From the NCBI GenBank assembly GCA_026994125.1, contig JALWRJ010000402.1:1-14116 (forward strand): a stretch of DNA of 14,116 nt. The letters run 5' to 3'. This document shows, piece after piece, positions 7,303-14,116 of this stretch. Position 1 is the stretch's first letter; each line of letters opens with the position of its first letter. A program made the position numbers and the translations under genes. This DNA comes from Cyclobacteriaceae bacterium. Lineage in GTDB: Bacteria > Bacteroidota > Bacteroidia > Cytophagales > Cyclobacteriaceae. The notes under the pieces were generated by a model. It was not told where the DNA came from and ran no database searches. It worked only from the letters and a program-made list of their open reading frames with translations.

Positions 7303-7589
7303 ACGTACTTAACATTGTTTAAAACGATGTGTCTTAATTGCTCTTTGAGTGCTTTTTCTGACACCAGGTCAACTTTAAGTTTCAGTTCTTTTTCAAGAAA
7401 TTCTTGAAGGTCAAAAAAATCCCATCCTAGTGGCTTTTTAAATGAAACTAAAATATCAATGTCAGAATCCTTATTTTGTTCACTTCGTGCATAAGAACCA
7501 AAATATCCTATTTTTTCGACAAAATATTTCTTAGATAAAAAAGGTTTGAGTTCCTTCAATTTATTCTCGATGGCAGCATTAGTTTTCAT
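7299..7589 (-). CDS. mntA: MntA-like minimal nucleotidyltransferase antitoxin
   Basis: A 96-residue minimal nucleotidyltransferase of the DNA polymerase beta superfamily. Seen: the GSx10DxD signature as Gly31-Ser32 and Asp43-Ile-Asp45 (GSYARSEQNKDSDIDILV), with a third carboxylate at Asp74 (KVDLVS), so the two-metal active site is complete. Known: MntA antitoxins transfer AMP units from ATP to the Tyr of the HEPN R-x4-H-x-Y motif of HepT. The partner gene overlaps it by 4 bp downstream and carries that Tyr. The ATG at 7589 fits the family's length. A well-formed Bacteroidota promoter ends about five bases ahead of it, so the message would be leaderless or nearly so. A few codons of start-site uncertainty remain, because an internal start would give a longer leader but a shorter N-terminal helix. 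Confidence 0.9.
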   Translation of the reverse strand: MKTNAAIENKLKELKPFLSKKYFVEKIGYFGSYARSEQNKDSDIDILVSFKKPLGWDFFDLQEFLEKELKLKVDLVSEKALKEQLRHIVLNNVKYV

Positions 7590-7593
7590 ATTC

Positions 7594-7625
7594 CAAATTT
7601 ACACAATTTTTATTTTGGTTTCAAT
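7594..7625 (-). promoter_or_regulatory. Bacteroidota-type promoter of mntA-hepT
   Basis: On the minus strand a perfect -7 box TAAATTTG (7601-7594, consensus TAnnTTTG) is preceded after 20 bases by ATTG (7625-7622), three of four matches to the -33 TTTG. Spacing is in the normal 19-21 range. The expected start of transcription falls at about 7590-7588, at or next to the mntA ATG. Confidence 0.7.
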
Positions 7626-7797
7626 TTCTGTTTTTTCGGTATAGGTAGTGCCTTTATACTAAAAAATATCCAACACAGATGAGCGAACACCAATACTAGA
7701 AGTAATAGTAGATGTGAGCCTATTTGCAGTAGCAAAACGTAGTTAAGTTATTCAACTTCGATAATCGACTCCTGGATTCAAATTACAAATGCAACTG
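7626..7797. other. Gene-free spacer between the mntA promoter and repeat copy C
   Basis: No gene, hairpin or repeat recognised. A short plus-strand open stretch (about 7678-7745) has no homology I recognise. It lies inside the 1116-bp segment bounded by the direct repeats, so it would travel with the toxin-antitoxin genes if that segment moves or is lost as a unit. Confidence 0.3.
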
Positions 7798-7954
7798 TAT
7801 TGTTCAAAAAATCAACCTATGGAACGCTTGGGAGGTATAAGTAAAGCAGTCCCGTAGGGGCTATAGCCAGGTAGCATGTAGGCAGAACATAGCCCATGTG
7901 CCGTTAGGTACATTGCCTCAACAAAAAAGAGGCCGAATAACAATATTCAGCCTC
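7798..7954. repeat. REP-like element, copy C: right direct repeat flanking the toxin-antitoxin operon
   Basis: Counterpart of copy B at an exact offset of 1116 bases. The first palindrome has decayed to gtcccgtaggggc (7849-7861), whereas the second, gtgccgttaggtac (7898-7911), is intact. The 3' hairpin is unchanged between the copies, as expected if it is under selection as a terminator. Confidence 0.9.
7923..7954 (-). terminator. Terminator of the dehydrogenase gene, embedded in copy C
   Basis: Stem gaggccgaat/attcagcctc (7929-7938 with 7945-7954, 6-base loop) followed on the minus strand by a T-run (A-run 7923-7928). It begins about 41 bases past the dehydrogenase stop codon and is the only terminator-like structure there. 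Confidence 0.75.
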
Positions 7955-7995
7955 TTATATAATTTAGAACCGGTTCAGAAAACAAAAATTATTTT

Positions 7996-9630
7996 TTAGA
8001 TATCCTCTGCCAAAAAAGGATACCTGTAATCGGTTGGAGGTACAAAGGTTTCTTTAATCGTACGAGGGGTAACCCAACGCATTAAATTAATGGCCGAACC
8101 CGCCTTATCGTTAGTACCCGATGCTCGTGAACCACCAAAAGGCTGCTGGCCCACTACCGCTCCGGTGGGCTTATCATTGATATAAAAATTACCCGCTGCG
8201 TGAACCAATCGCTTGGTAGCCAATTCAGCAGCATACCTGTCTTTCGAGAAAATAGCCCCAGTGAGAGCATAAGGAGATGTTTCATCTAACAAACGAAGCG
8301 TTTCTTCAAAATTATCTTCGTTATACACATAAATAGTAATTACCGGACCAAATATTTCCTCGCACATGGTGGTGTATTGCGGGTCTTTTGCTTCCAGCAC
8401 AGTAGGCTCGATAAAATAGCCTTTCGAATCATCGTGCCCACCTCCGGCTATAACTTCTACCACAGGGCTTTGCTTGGCATCATCAATATACTTGCTTATT
8501 TTATCAAAAGCTCGTTTATCAATTACAGCGTTAAAGAAATTTCCAAAATCTTCAACGCCTCCCATTTTAATATTTTCTAAATCTTCCTGAACAAACTGTT
8601 TAACATCGGCCCATAAATTAGAAGGGATGTACGCCCTGGAGGCAGCCGAGCATTTTTGCCCTTGAAACTCGAACGCACCACGTGTAATAGCCGTAGCCAC
8701 TTCACGTGCATTAGCCGATTTGTGTGCAATAATAAAATCCTTACCTCCGGTTTCACCCACAATTCTTGGGTAGGTTTTGTAGTTCGAAATATTGGCACCT
8801 ATGGTTTTCCATAAATGTTGAAACACGCCCGTGCTTCCAGTAAAATGAAGCCCCGCAAAATCAGGATGATTAAATATAACCTCTCCGGCAACCGGGCCAT
8901 CTACAGTTATCATGTTTATTACCCCATCCGGCAATCCGGCTTCTTTAAATACTTCCATAATTACCTGGGCCGAATACACTTGGGTATAAGCAGGTTTCCA
9001 AACAGCCACATTACCCATTAAAGCTGCAGATGCAGGTAAATTACCGGCTATAGAGGTAAAGTTAAACGGAGTAATAGCAAACACAAAACCTTCTAAAGGC
9101 CTGTATTCCAGCCTGTTCCAAGTGCCTGGTGCTGATTCAGGCTGTTCCTTATAAATGTCGGTCATGTATTTAACATTAAACCGCAAAAAATCTATAAACT
9201 CACAGGCAGCATCTATTTCGGCTTGAAAAGCATTTTTCGACTGCCCCAACATGGTAGTGGCATTAATTTTAGCCCGGTAAGGCCCTGCCAGTAGTTCCGC
9301 AGCTTTCAAAAAAATGGAAGCCCGGTGCTCCCAACTCATTTCGGCCCACTGCGCCCTGGCATTTAGAGCTGCTGTAATAGCCTGTTTTACATGCCCTTCG
9401 TCTCCTTCATGAAAATGACCCAATACATGCTTGTGGTCGTGTGGGGGATGGATAGATACCGTGTTTCCGGTTCTTACTTCTTCGCCCCCAATATGCATGG
9501 GTATATCTACTTGCATTTGGCGGTAATAAGCCAAAGTTTCCTGTAATTCTGCTCGTTCGGGAGTTCCCGGTGCATACGATTTTACCGGTTCGTTGGTTGG
9601 TACCGGCACATTATAAAATCCGTTCGACAT
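7996..9630 (-). CDS. pruA: L-glutamate gamma-semialdehyde (1-pyrroline-5-carboxylate) dehydrogenase
   Basis: Cytoplasmic NAD-dependent enzyme that oxidises L-glutamate gamma-semialdehyde, in equilibrium with 1-pyrroline-5-carboxylate, to glutamate: the second step of proline catabolism. Seen: a 544-residue aldehyde dehydrogenase with the catalytic Cys327 in FEFQGQKCSAASR, the general-base Glu293 in VGETGGKDF, the cofactor-binding region ITPFNFTSIAGNL (about 186-199) and FTGST (263-267), and a PFGGSRASGTNDKAG segment near the C-terminus. Length and motifs match the stand-alone P5C dehydrogenase clade (ALDH4-like), not the bifunctional PutA; no proline dehydrogenase domain is fused and no such gene is in the window. 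The ATG at 9630 lies just after a perfect -7 box, and a terminator hairpin sits in repeat copy C. The gene is divergent from a sensor kinase with an amino-acid-type binding domain. Confidence 0.95.
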   Translation of the reverse strand: MSNGFYNVPVPTNEPVKSYAPGTPERAELQETLAYYRQMQVDIPMHIGGEEVRTGNTVSIHPPHDHKHVLGHFHEGDEGHVKQAITAALNARAQWAEMSWEHRASIFLKAAELLAGPYRAKINATTMLGQSKNAFQAEIDAACEFIDFLRFNVKYMTDIYKEQPESAPGTWNRLEYRPLEGFVFAITPFNFTSIAGNLPASAALMGNVAVWKPAYTQVYSAQVIMEVFKEAGLPDGVINMITVDGPVAGEVIFNHPDFAGLHFTGSTGVFQHLWKTIGANISNYKTYPRIVGETGGKDFIIAHKSANAREVATAITRGAFEFQGQKCSAASRAYIPSNLWADVKQFVQEDLENIKMGGVEDFGNFFNAVIDKRAFDKISKYIDDAKQSPVVEVIAGGGHDDSKGYFIEPTVLEAKDPQYTTMCEEIFGPVITIYVYNEDNFEETLRLLDETSPYALTGAIFSKDRYAAELATKRLVHAAGNFYINDKPTGAVVGQQPFGGSRASGTNDKAGSAINLMRWVTPRTIKETFVPPTDYRYPFLAEDI

Positions 9631-9647
9631 GGTGCTGTTTTTTTGTG

Positions 9648-9655
9648 CAAAGATA
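9648..9655 (-). promoter_or_regulatory. -7 promoter box of the dehydrogenase gene
   Basis: TATCTTTG on the minus strand is a perfect TAnnTTTG match, 17 bases before the ATG. No TTTG stands at the usual -33 distance (the nearest ATTG is 24 bases up), so activity may need an activator or be modest. The box overlaps the upstream TTG of the longest open frame of the divergent kinase, which argues against that kinase start. Confidence 0.55.
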
Positions 9656-9780
9656 ACCCCAAACTTTTAAAAAAGATGTCAATTTATATGCTTGTTGCCA
9701 ACTTGCAAATAGTGGGTTTTAAAACTGTTGCAGGCAAGCTGGTGAATTTTATCACCGGGCCGTGTTGCAAAAGCAAATTT

Positions 9781-12135
9781 ATGGTAACTTTAACCCGTTG
9801 TACTAATTCTTCCTTTTTTTTGAAAACTCAGATAACATTTTTGCTAGGTATCCTTTTGCTTATTGGCCTGCAAACAAATGCGCAAACCTATCGGGTGGGT
9901 GTGTTTGATAACCCCCCAATGGTTTACCTGAATGAAGAAGGAAAACCTGAGGGTTTTTTTATTGAACTACTGGAACATGTGGCACAAAAAAACGGGTGGA
10001 CACTTACGTACGATACCTGCGCATTTGCTGTTTGCAAAGAACAACTTCGCACCCAAAAAATAGATATCTTACCCGACCTGGGGTTCTCCATTGCACGCGA
10101 CTCGCTCTATTATTTTAACGAAACCTCCATTATTTCTACCTGGGCCGAAATCTATTATAATGAAGCCAACACCCCGCTGTTAGCCAATTTAATGGATTTA
10201 AAAGGCCTGAAAATTGCTGTCCTTCAAGGCGATTACTTCTACCAAAACGGCTCTACGGGATTGCTGGATGTTTGCAATGAGTTAGGCATTCCCATATCAG
10301 TTGTAGAGGTTGCTTCGTATAAAGAAGCCCTCAAGTTAGTAGAAGAAAACAAGGTTGATGCGGCCCTGGTGTCAAAAGTATTTGGCGATTACAATGCCCA
10401 TTATTACGAGGTAACCAAAAGTCAGATTATGATTTCGCACCTTAGTTTGCGCTATGGCCTTGCCAAAGCAAACCCGGATAGCGAACATATTAAAAAAGCT
10501 ATTGATGATGAGGTTCGTAAGCTAATTGCCAGCGATAACTCGCTCTACCACCGGCTTAAAGAAAATTATTTTATTGGCGCTCCGGTTGAAACCTTACCAA
10601 AATGGTTTTGGCAAGTGCTGCTAACGCTTTTGTTGGTAGTAGGTTTTTTAACCATAACCAGCCTTTTATTACGCTACCAGGTAGAGCGTAAAACAAGAGA
10701 AATTAAAGAAACCAACAAAATACTTCGTGCCTCCGAACACGAAGCACGACTGGCTCTTAACACCATCGAAGCCTCCAGCGATTTAGCCTTTTGGAGTAAG
10801 CCCGGCCAAGGTATTATTCGGGTAAATAAAAAGGCCCAGGAAGTATTGGGTTATACACAGGAAGAAATGTGCCAATTACCCACCGGGGCATTAGTGCCTT
10901 ATTACCAGCAAGAAGGCTTTATCGATAAACTACAAAATGCCAACAAAAGTAATCCTCACCTACGCTTTGAAACCGAGTTAGTAAAAAAATCGGGAGAGGT
11001 ACTTCCGGTAGAAGTTAGTCTGGATAGGTTCGAGTTTGAAGGCATAACTTACATTTGCGGGTTTGCACGCGATATTTCGGAGCGAAAAGAAGCCCTCCGG
11101 CAGCGCCAAGAGCTAATGTCGCACCTGGCCGAACGAAACAAAGAGCTGAATTGTTTGTATGCGGTTTCAAAACTAACTACCGATAAGCACAACTCTATTG
11201 AAGAAATACTGCAAAAGGCAGCCGGAGTTATTCCGCAATCGTGGTTTTATGCTGATATCGCCTGCTGCCGAATAACTTGCAATTTTGGCACATTCACGTC
11301 TTCATTTTTTGAAGAAACTCCCTGGAAAATTGAAGCCCCTATTAAAACAAGCGAAGGCAATACAGGCTTGCTACAAGTGTTTTACAAACAAGAAAAACCT
11401 GAGTTGCAAGAAGGCCCTTTTTCGTTTGAAGAACGAAATTTGATTGATACCCTGGGCGAATTGCTGGGCAATATGTTAGAAGCCAAAGGGGCTGAACAAA
11501 AAATAATTGCCAGCATTATGCAAACCGAAGACCGCGAACGCACACGTATTTCCAAAGAAGTGCACGATTCGCTTGGTCAAACCTTGTCGGCCATTGCTTT
11601 AAACATGGATAAGGTAAATCAGGAAATTACACTGCTCAGTAAAAAACAACAAGAACGGTTCGCCAACTTAAACAAACTTATTAAGCAGGCCGTTATCGAA
11701 AGCCGCAACATAGCCCACAACTTAATGCCTTCTACCCTAAGCGATTTTGGCTATTCGCTGGCCGTAGAAAACATGATTGAAACCATTAAAGAAGCTACCG
11801 ACACCAACTTTAAATTTTACACAAACTACACTCCGGGCAGGCTCTCGGCCTCAACCGAATTGGGCCTCTACCGCATAACACAAGAAGCCGTTAACAACAC
11901 CATAAAACATGCTCAAGCTAAACACGTTACCATTCAACTTATGTGCTATCCCGATATCGTTATCCTTACCATTGAAGATGATGGCCGGGGCTTTGACATA
12001 GCAAAAGCCCGACAAAAAGGCAGCTTTGGCATCGATAGCATGACCAACCGGGCTCGTTCGCTCAATGCCGAATTTAATATCGATAGCGAACCAAATAAGG
12101 GCACTGTAATTACCCTGCAGCTTCATTTTAACTAA
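9781..12135 (+). CDS. Sensor histidine kinase: periplasmic SBP_bac_3-like domain, PAS, HisKA_3/HATPase_c
   Basis: An inner-membrane sensor kinase of 784 residues from the ATG at 9781. Seen: signal peptide (hydrophobic ITFLLGILLLIGL, about 18-30), a periplasmic family-3 solute-binding domain (about 37-266), one membrane span (about 275-297), a short coiled linker, a PAS domain (about 322-440, ending GFARDISERKEA), a weak GAF-like segment (about 455-568), the HisKA_3 dimerisation helix with phosphoacceptor His595 (SKEVHDSLGQ), and HATPase_c (N-box QEAVNNTIKHA 701-711, DDGRGFD 733-739, GSFGIDSM 747-754). Arg106 (SIARDSLYYF) aligns with the Arg that binds the ligand alpha-carboxylate in amino-acid-binding relatives; this alignment is by eye. 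An upstream TTG at 9643 and ATGs at 9676 and 9688 are in frame, but would put 30 or more residues ahead of the signal peptide. A TTG at 9820 is also possible. The NarL-type gene after it is the likely partner. Confidence 0.88.
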   Translation: MVTLTRCTNSSFFLKTQITFLLGILLLIGLQTNAQTYRVGVFDNPPMVYLNEEGKPEGFFIELLEHVAQKNGWTLTYDTCAFAVCKEQLRTQKIDILPDLGFSIARDSLYYFNETSIISTWAEIYYNEANTPLLANLMDLKGLKIAVLQGDYFYQNGSTGLLDVCNELGIPISVVEVASYKEALKLVEENKVDAALVSKVFGDYNAHYYEVTKSQIMISHLSLRYGLAKANPDSEHIKKAIDDEVRKLIASDNSLYHRLKENYFIGAPVETLPKWFWQVLLTLLLVVGFLTITSLLLRYQVERKTREIKETNKILRASEHEARLALNTIEASSDLAFWSKPGQGIIRVNKKAQEVLGYTQEEMCQLPTGALVPYYQQEGFIDKLQNANKSNPHLRFETELVKKSGEVLPVEVSLDRFEFEGITYICGFARDISERKEALRQRQELMSHLAERNKELNCLYAVSKLTTDKHNSIEEILQKAAGVIPQSWFYADIACCRITCNFGTFTSSFFEETPWKIEAPIKTSEGNTGLLQVFYKQEKPELQEGPFSFEERNLIDTLGELLGNMLEAKGAEQKIIASIMQTEDRERTRISKEVHDSLGQTLSAIALNMDKVNQEITLLSKKQQERFANLNKLIKQAVIESRNIAHNLMPSTLSDFGYSLAVENMIETIKEATDTNFKFYTNYTPGRLSASTELGLYRITQEAVNNTIKHAQAKHVTIQLMCYPDIVILTIEDDGRGFDIAKARQKGSFGIDSMTNRARSLNAEFNIDSEPNKGTVITLQLHFN

Positions 12136-12286
12136 CTAATTGCTCATCATACAAATTCAATAATTTTTCAATTTTATCGTTATTTGGGTAAATAGCTGAC
12201 AATTACTTTTTTAGATTGACATTTAAGCACGAATTTTGTAAATTGTATTTCAAAAAAATACGTGCCTTTAAAAACTAAGCACTTAT
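12136..12286 (+). promoter_or_regulatory. Leader of the response regulator gene with competing hairpins
   Basis: A 151-bp gap with no terminator, so kinase transcripts may read through. A hairpin gtattt/aaatac (12245-12250 with 12256-12261) sits inside a longer pairing gcacg/cgtgc (12227-12231 with 12261-12265). No perfect TAnnTTTG is present, and only a TTTG (12235-12238) resembles a -33 element. Confidence 0.3.
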
Positions 12287-12937
12287 ATGAAAATTCTATT
12301 AGTTGACGACCACCGATTAATACGCGATGCTATCCGCTCGTACATGGAAGGAGACACCATTTACCACATTGTAGGCGAGGCATCGCATGGGCAAGAGGCA
12401 ATTCGAACCCTGGAGGAAAACCAGGTAGATGTGGTTTTAATGGATATAAATATGCCCATTATGGGAGGGATTGAATGCACCAAAGAAATTAAAAAACGGT
12501 GGCCTCAGTTAAAGGTGCTGGCTCTTACCATGATGAGTGACAATCAACATATTAAGCAAATGATGGGTGCCGGAGCCAGCGGCTATGTACTCAAAAATTG
12601 CACCGAAAAAGAATTAAAAAAGGCTATTGATACCGTTTATAATGGCGACACCTACTATAGCTCAGAGGTAACCGAGGTAGTTATGAACAATCTTATGAAG
12701 AACAATACGACTAAAACCTCTAACCTGGTAGTTGATATGCCGCTAACCGAACGCGAAAAAGAAGTACTCGAACTAATTATTAAAGAATATTCCAATAACG
12801 AAATAGCTGAAAAATTATTTATCAGTAACAGAACCGTAGATGCGCATAAACGTAATTTATTAGAAAAAACAGGTGCTAAAAACATTGCCGGTTTGGTAAT
12901 GTATGCCATTAATAACCAGCTTTTTGAAGACCTGTAA
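12287..12937 (+). CDS. NarL/FixJ-family response regulator
   Basis: A 216-residue DNA-binding response regulator. The receiver domain (about 1-118) has the acidic pair Asp7-Asp8, the phospho-acceptor Asp53 (LMDINMP), Thr81 and Lys103 (GYVLKN), so the phosphorylation site is complete. A linker leads to a LuxR-type helix-turn-helix (about 152-211, LTEREKEVLELI...NNEIAEKLFISNRTVDAHKRN). Known: NarL-type regulators pair with HisKA_3 kinases, and exactly such a kinase lies 151 bp upstream on the same strand, so a cognate pair is very likely. Target genes cannot be read from the sequence. The divergent dehydrogenase gene and the kinase itself are candidates only because of position. The ATG at 12287 directly precedes the usual KILLVDDH start. 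Confidence 0.93.
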   Translation: MKILLVDDHRLIRDAIRSYMEGDTIYHIVGEASHGQEAIRTLEENQVDVVLMDINMPIMGGIECTKEIKKRWPQLKVLALTMMSDNQHIKQMMGAGASGYVLKNCTEKELKKAIDTVYNGDTYYSSEVTEVVMNNLMKNNTTKTSNLVVDMPLTEREKEVLELIIKEYSNNEIAEKLFISNRTVDAHKRNLLEKTGAKNIAGLVMYAINNQLFEDL

Positions 12938-13002
12938 ACCTAGGTGATTTACCTATTTTGTATTTTAGGTATTCATCTTATAGAAAGCAGTGGAACCGTA
13001 CC

Positions 13003-13010
13003 TAACTTTG
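13003..13010 (+). promoter_or_regulatory. -7 promoter box of the sigma factor gene
   Basis: TAACTTTG is a perfect match to TAnnTTTG, with the ATG 29 bases downstream, which gives a leader of about 20-25 bases. No good -33 TTTG lies at 19-21 bases upstream. The box shows that the sigma gene can be transcribed independently of the response regulator. Confidence 0.6.
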
Positions 13011-13038
13011 TATCGTTAGTAATTATAACAACAGCGTT

Positions 13039-13905
13039 ATGAGACAATTAAAAATAAGCCAAAACATTACAACCCGGGAAAACCAATCGTTAGAAAAGTA
13101 TTTCCAGGATGTAAACCGTATAGATATGATTACCTCGGATGAGGAAGCAGAACTTTCCATCCGCATACAGCAAGGTGATGAAGCCGCATTAGAAAAATTA
13201 GTGCGCGCCAATTTGCGTTTTGTTGTGTCGGTAGCCAAACAATACCAAAACCGGAATCTTACCTTAAACGATTTAATTAACGAAGGCAACATTGGCCTGA
13301 TTAAAGCAGCCAAAAAGTTTGACCACACACGTGGGTTTAAATTTATTTCGTATGCCGTTTGGTGGATACGCCAATCTATTATGCAAGCCCTGGCCGAAAA
13401 CTCGCGCATGGTACGCATGCCGCTAAACAGGGTTGGCACCTTAAACCGCATTAGGCGTACCGCTTCGGAACTGCAACAAAACCTGGAACGCGAACCCACC
13501 GATGAAGAATTGGCACAGGTACTTGATATGTCGGTAAGCGAAGTAAAGAAAACTCTGGATGGTAATATGCGACAACTTTCCATGGATGCTCCGTTTGCCA
13601 ACGAAGACGATAATTCGTTATTGGATGTGCTTTCGGACGATACCATTGATGCCACCGATAAAAGTGTGGCCTATACCAATTCGCTTTCGGTAGAAGCCGA
13701 ACGTTCGCTTTCTACCCTTAAACCCAAAGACCGCGAAATACTGAAAATGTTTTTTGGGATAGGTCGCGAAAATGCCCTTTCGCTCGAACAAATAAGCGAT
13801 GAGCTTGGATTAACACGCGAACGTGTAAGGCAACTTAAAGAAAAATCATTACGCGAATTAAGAGCTGCCAACCGATCTACCAACTTAGTGCAATACCTGG
13901 GTTAA
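13039..13905 (+). CDS. rpoD: Primary RNA polymerase sigma factor (SigA/RpoD type)
   Basis: Housekeeping sigma-70 factor that directs RNA polymerase to promoters. Its 288 residues match the short primary sigma of Bacteroidota, which lacks region 1.1 and the non-conserved insert of the E. coli protein. Seen: region 1.2 (about 15-48, SLEKYFQDVNRIDMIT), region 2 (about 52-122, ANLRFVVSVAKQYQNRNL, DLINEGNIGLIKAAKKFD, then 2.3/2.4 FISYAVWWIRQSI), region 3 (about 131-205) and region 4 (about 219-280) with the helix-turn-helix LEQISDELGLTRERVRQLKE that contacts the -35/-33 element. No truncation or missing element. It carries its own -7 box and a strong terminator, so it is a single-gene unit. Bacteroidota also have other group 1/2-like sigmas, but length and sequence favour the primary one. 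Confidence 0.95.
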   Translation: MRQLKISQNITTRENQSLEKYFQDVNRIDMITSDEEAELSIRIQQGDEAALEKLVRANLRFVVSVAKQYQNRNLTLNDLINEGNIGLIKAAKKFDHTRGFKFISYAVWWIRQSIMQALAENSRMVRMPLNRVGTLNRIRRTASELQQNLEREPTDEELAQVLDMSVSEVKKTLDGNMRQLSMDAPFANEDDNSLLDVLSDDTIDATDKSVAYTNSLSVEAERSLSTLKPKDREILKMFFGIGRENALSLEQISDELGLTRERVRQLKEKSLRELRAANRSTNLVQYLG

Positions 13906-13927
13906 TCAGCGTAAAAACAAAAAGTAT

Positions 13928-13970
13928 AAATCCCATTCTGGATAAAGCTTCCCAGAATGGGATTTTTTTA
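13928..13970 (+). terminator. Rho-independent terminator of the sigma factor gene
   Basis: A 14-bp perfect stem, aaatcccattctgg/ccagaatgggattt (13928-13941 with 13952-13965), with a 10-base loop and a run of seven T (13963-13969). It starts 22 bases past the stop codon. Confidence 0.9.
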
Positions 13971-14054
13971 TTTAAGCAGAAATGTGCAATCAGCTGATTA
14001 CCAGTAAGTTATACTTGCTTTATAGTTTGGCACAATTATCCCTTTACCTAAGGC

Positions 14055-14116
14055 ATGAAAACTAATTATACAGGGATGAAAAAATCAGAATTAAACTTTT
14101 TCAAGATATTAATCGG
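14055..14116 (+). CDS. Possible start of a further gene, cut by the right edge
   Basis: An open frame from ATG 14055, or in the same frame from ATG 14076, reads MKTNYTGMKKSELNFFKILI and leaves the window. A tatagtttgg string at 14021-14030 resembles a -7 box but has one extra base. The family is not recognisable from about 20 residues; the basic start followed by hydrophobic residues would fit a membrane or exported protein. Confidence 0.35.
   Translation, partial: MKTNYTGMKKSELNFFKILI

Noticed and set aside
6541..7954. CRISPR array suggested by repeated palindromic blocks
   Set aside because: Only three copies, irregular spacing (about 0.19 and 1.1 kb), and repeat units are far longer than CRISPR repeats.
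6682..7954. Classical composite transposon with the 157-bp repeats as insertion sequences
   Set aside because: The repeats encode no transposase and have no terminal inverted repeats or visible target duplications.
8377..9021. Short open frames on both strands inside the dehydrogenase gene
   Set aside because: They lie within a well-supported aldehyde dehydrogenase and lack any motif.
11851..12909. Minus-strand open frames opposite the kinase and response regulator genes
   Set aside because: Antisense to conserved HATPase_c and helix-turn-helix coding sequence, with no family features.
13023..13883. Minus-strand open frames of 210 and 70 residues opposite the sigma factor gene
   Set aside because: The plus-strand product is an intact, unmistakable sigma factor; the antisense products are Ser-rich low-complexity shadows.

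Overview
The window reads as a chromosomal segment of a member of the Bacteroidota. Three things support this. The TonB-dependent receptor carries an N-terminal carboxypeptidase-regulatory-like domain. The primary sigma factor is the short 288-residue form without region 1.1. Several promoters carry the Bacteroidota -7 box TAnnTTTG. No rRNA, tRNA or CRISPR array was seen.

Layout. Positions 1-818 are a decayed accessory margin: a tyrosine-recombinase remnant with an in-frame stop, a 17-bp inverted repeat, two degenerate ~98-bp repeat units, and the terminator of the next gene. A TonB-dependent outer-membrane receptor (819-3533, minus) lies divergent from a large secreted M14 zinc carboxypeptidase (3876-6386, plus). 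From 6387 to 7995 there is a repeat-rich island: three copies of a REP-like element (6541, 6682 and 7798) and, between the last two, a two-gene MntA/HepT (nucleotidyltransferase/HEPN) toxin-antitoxin operon on the minus strand. Copies two and three match at about 95% without gaps over 157 bp, exactly 1116 bp apart. Each ends in a terminator-like hairpin downstream of a minus-strand gene.

The right half is core-like. The minus-strand gene for L-glutamate gamma-semialdehyde dehydrogenase (proline catabolism) is divergent from a membrane sensor histidine kinase that has a periplasmic solute-binding-protein domain. A NarL-type response regulator follows and then the primary sigma factor, which has its own -7 box and a strong terminator. 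The first codons of a possible further gene run off the right edge.

How the genes may work together. The kinase (phosphoacceptor His595) and response regulator (Asp53) are very probably a cognate pair. An amino-acid-type binding domain on a kinase divergent from a proline-catabolism gene suggests amino-acid sensing, but this is inference only. The most unusual structure is the toxin-antitoxin cassette bracketed by long direct repeats that also carry the terminators, an arrangement that could arise, or be lost, by homologous recombination. I did not find a clearly new multi-gene system.
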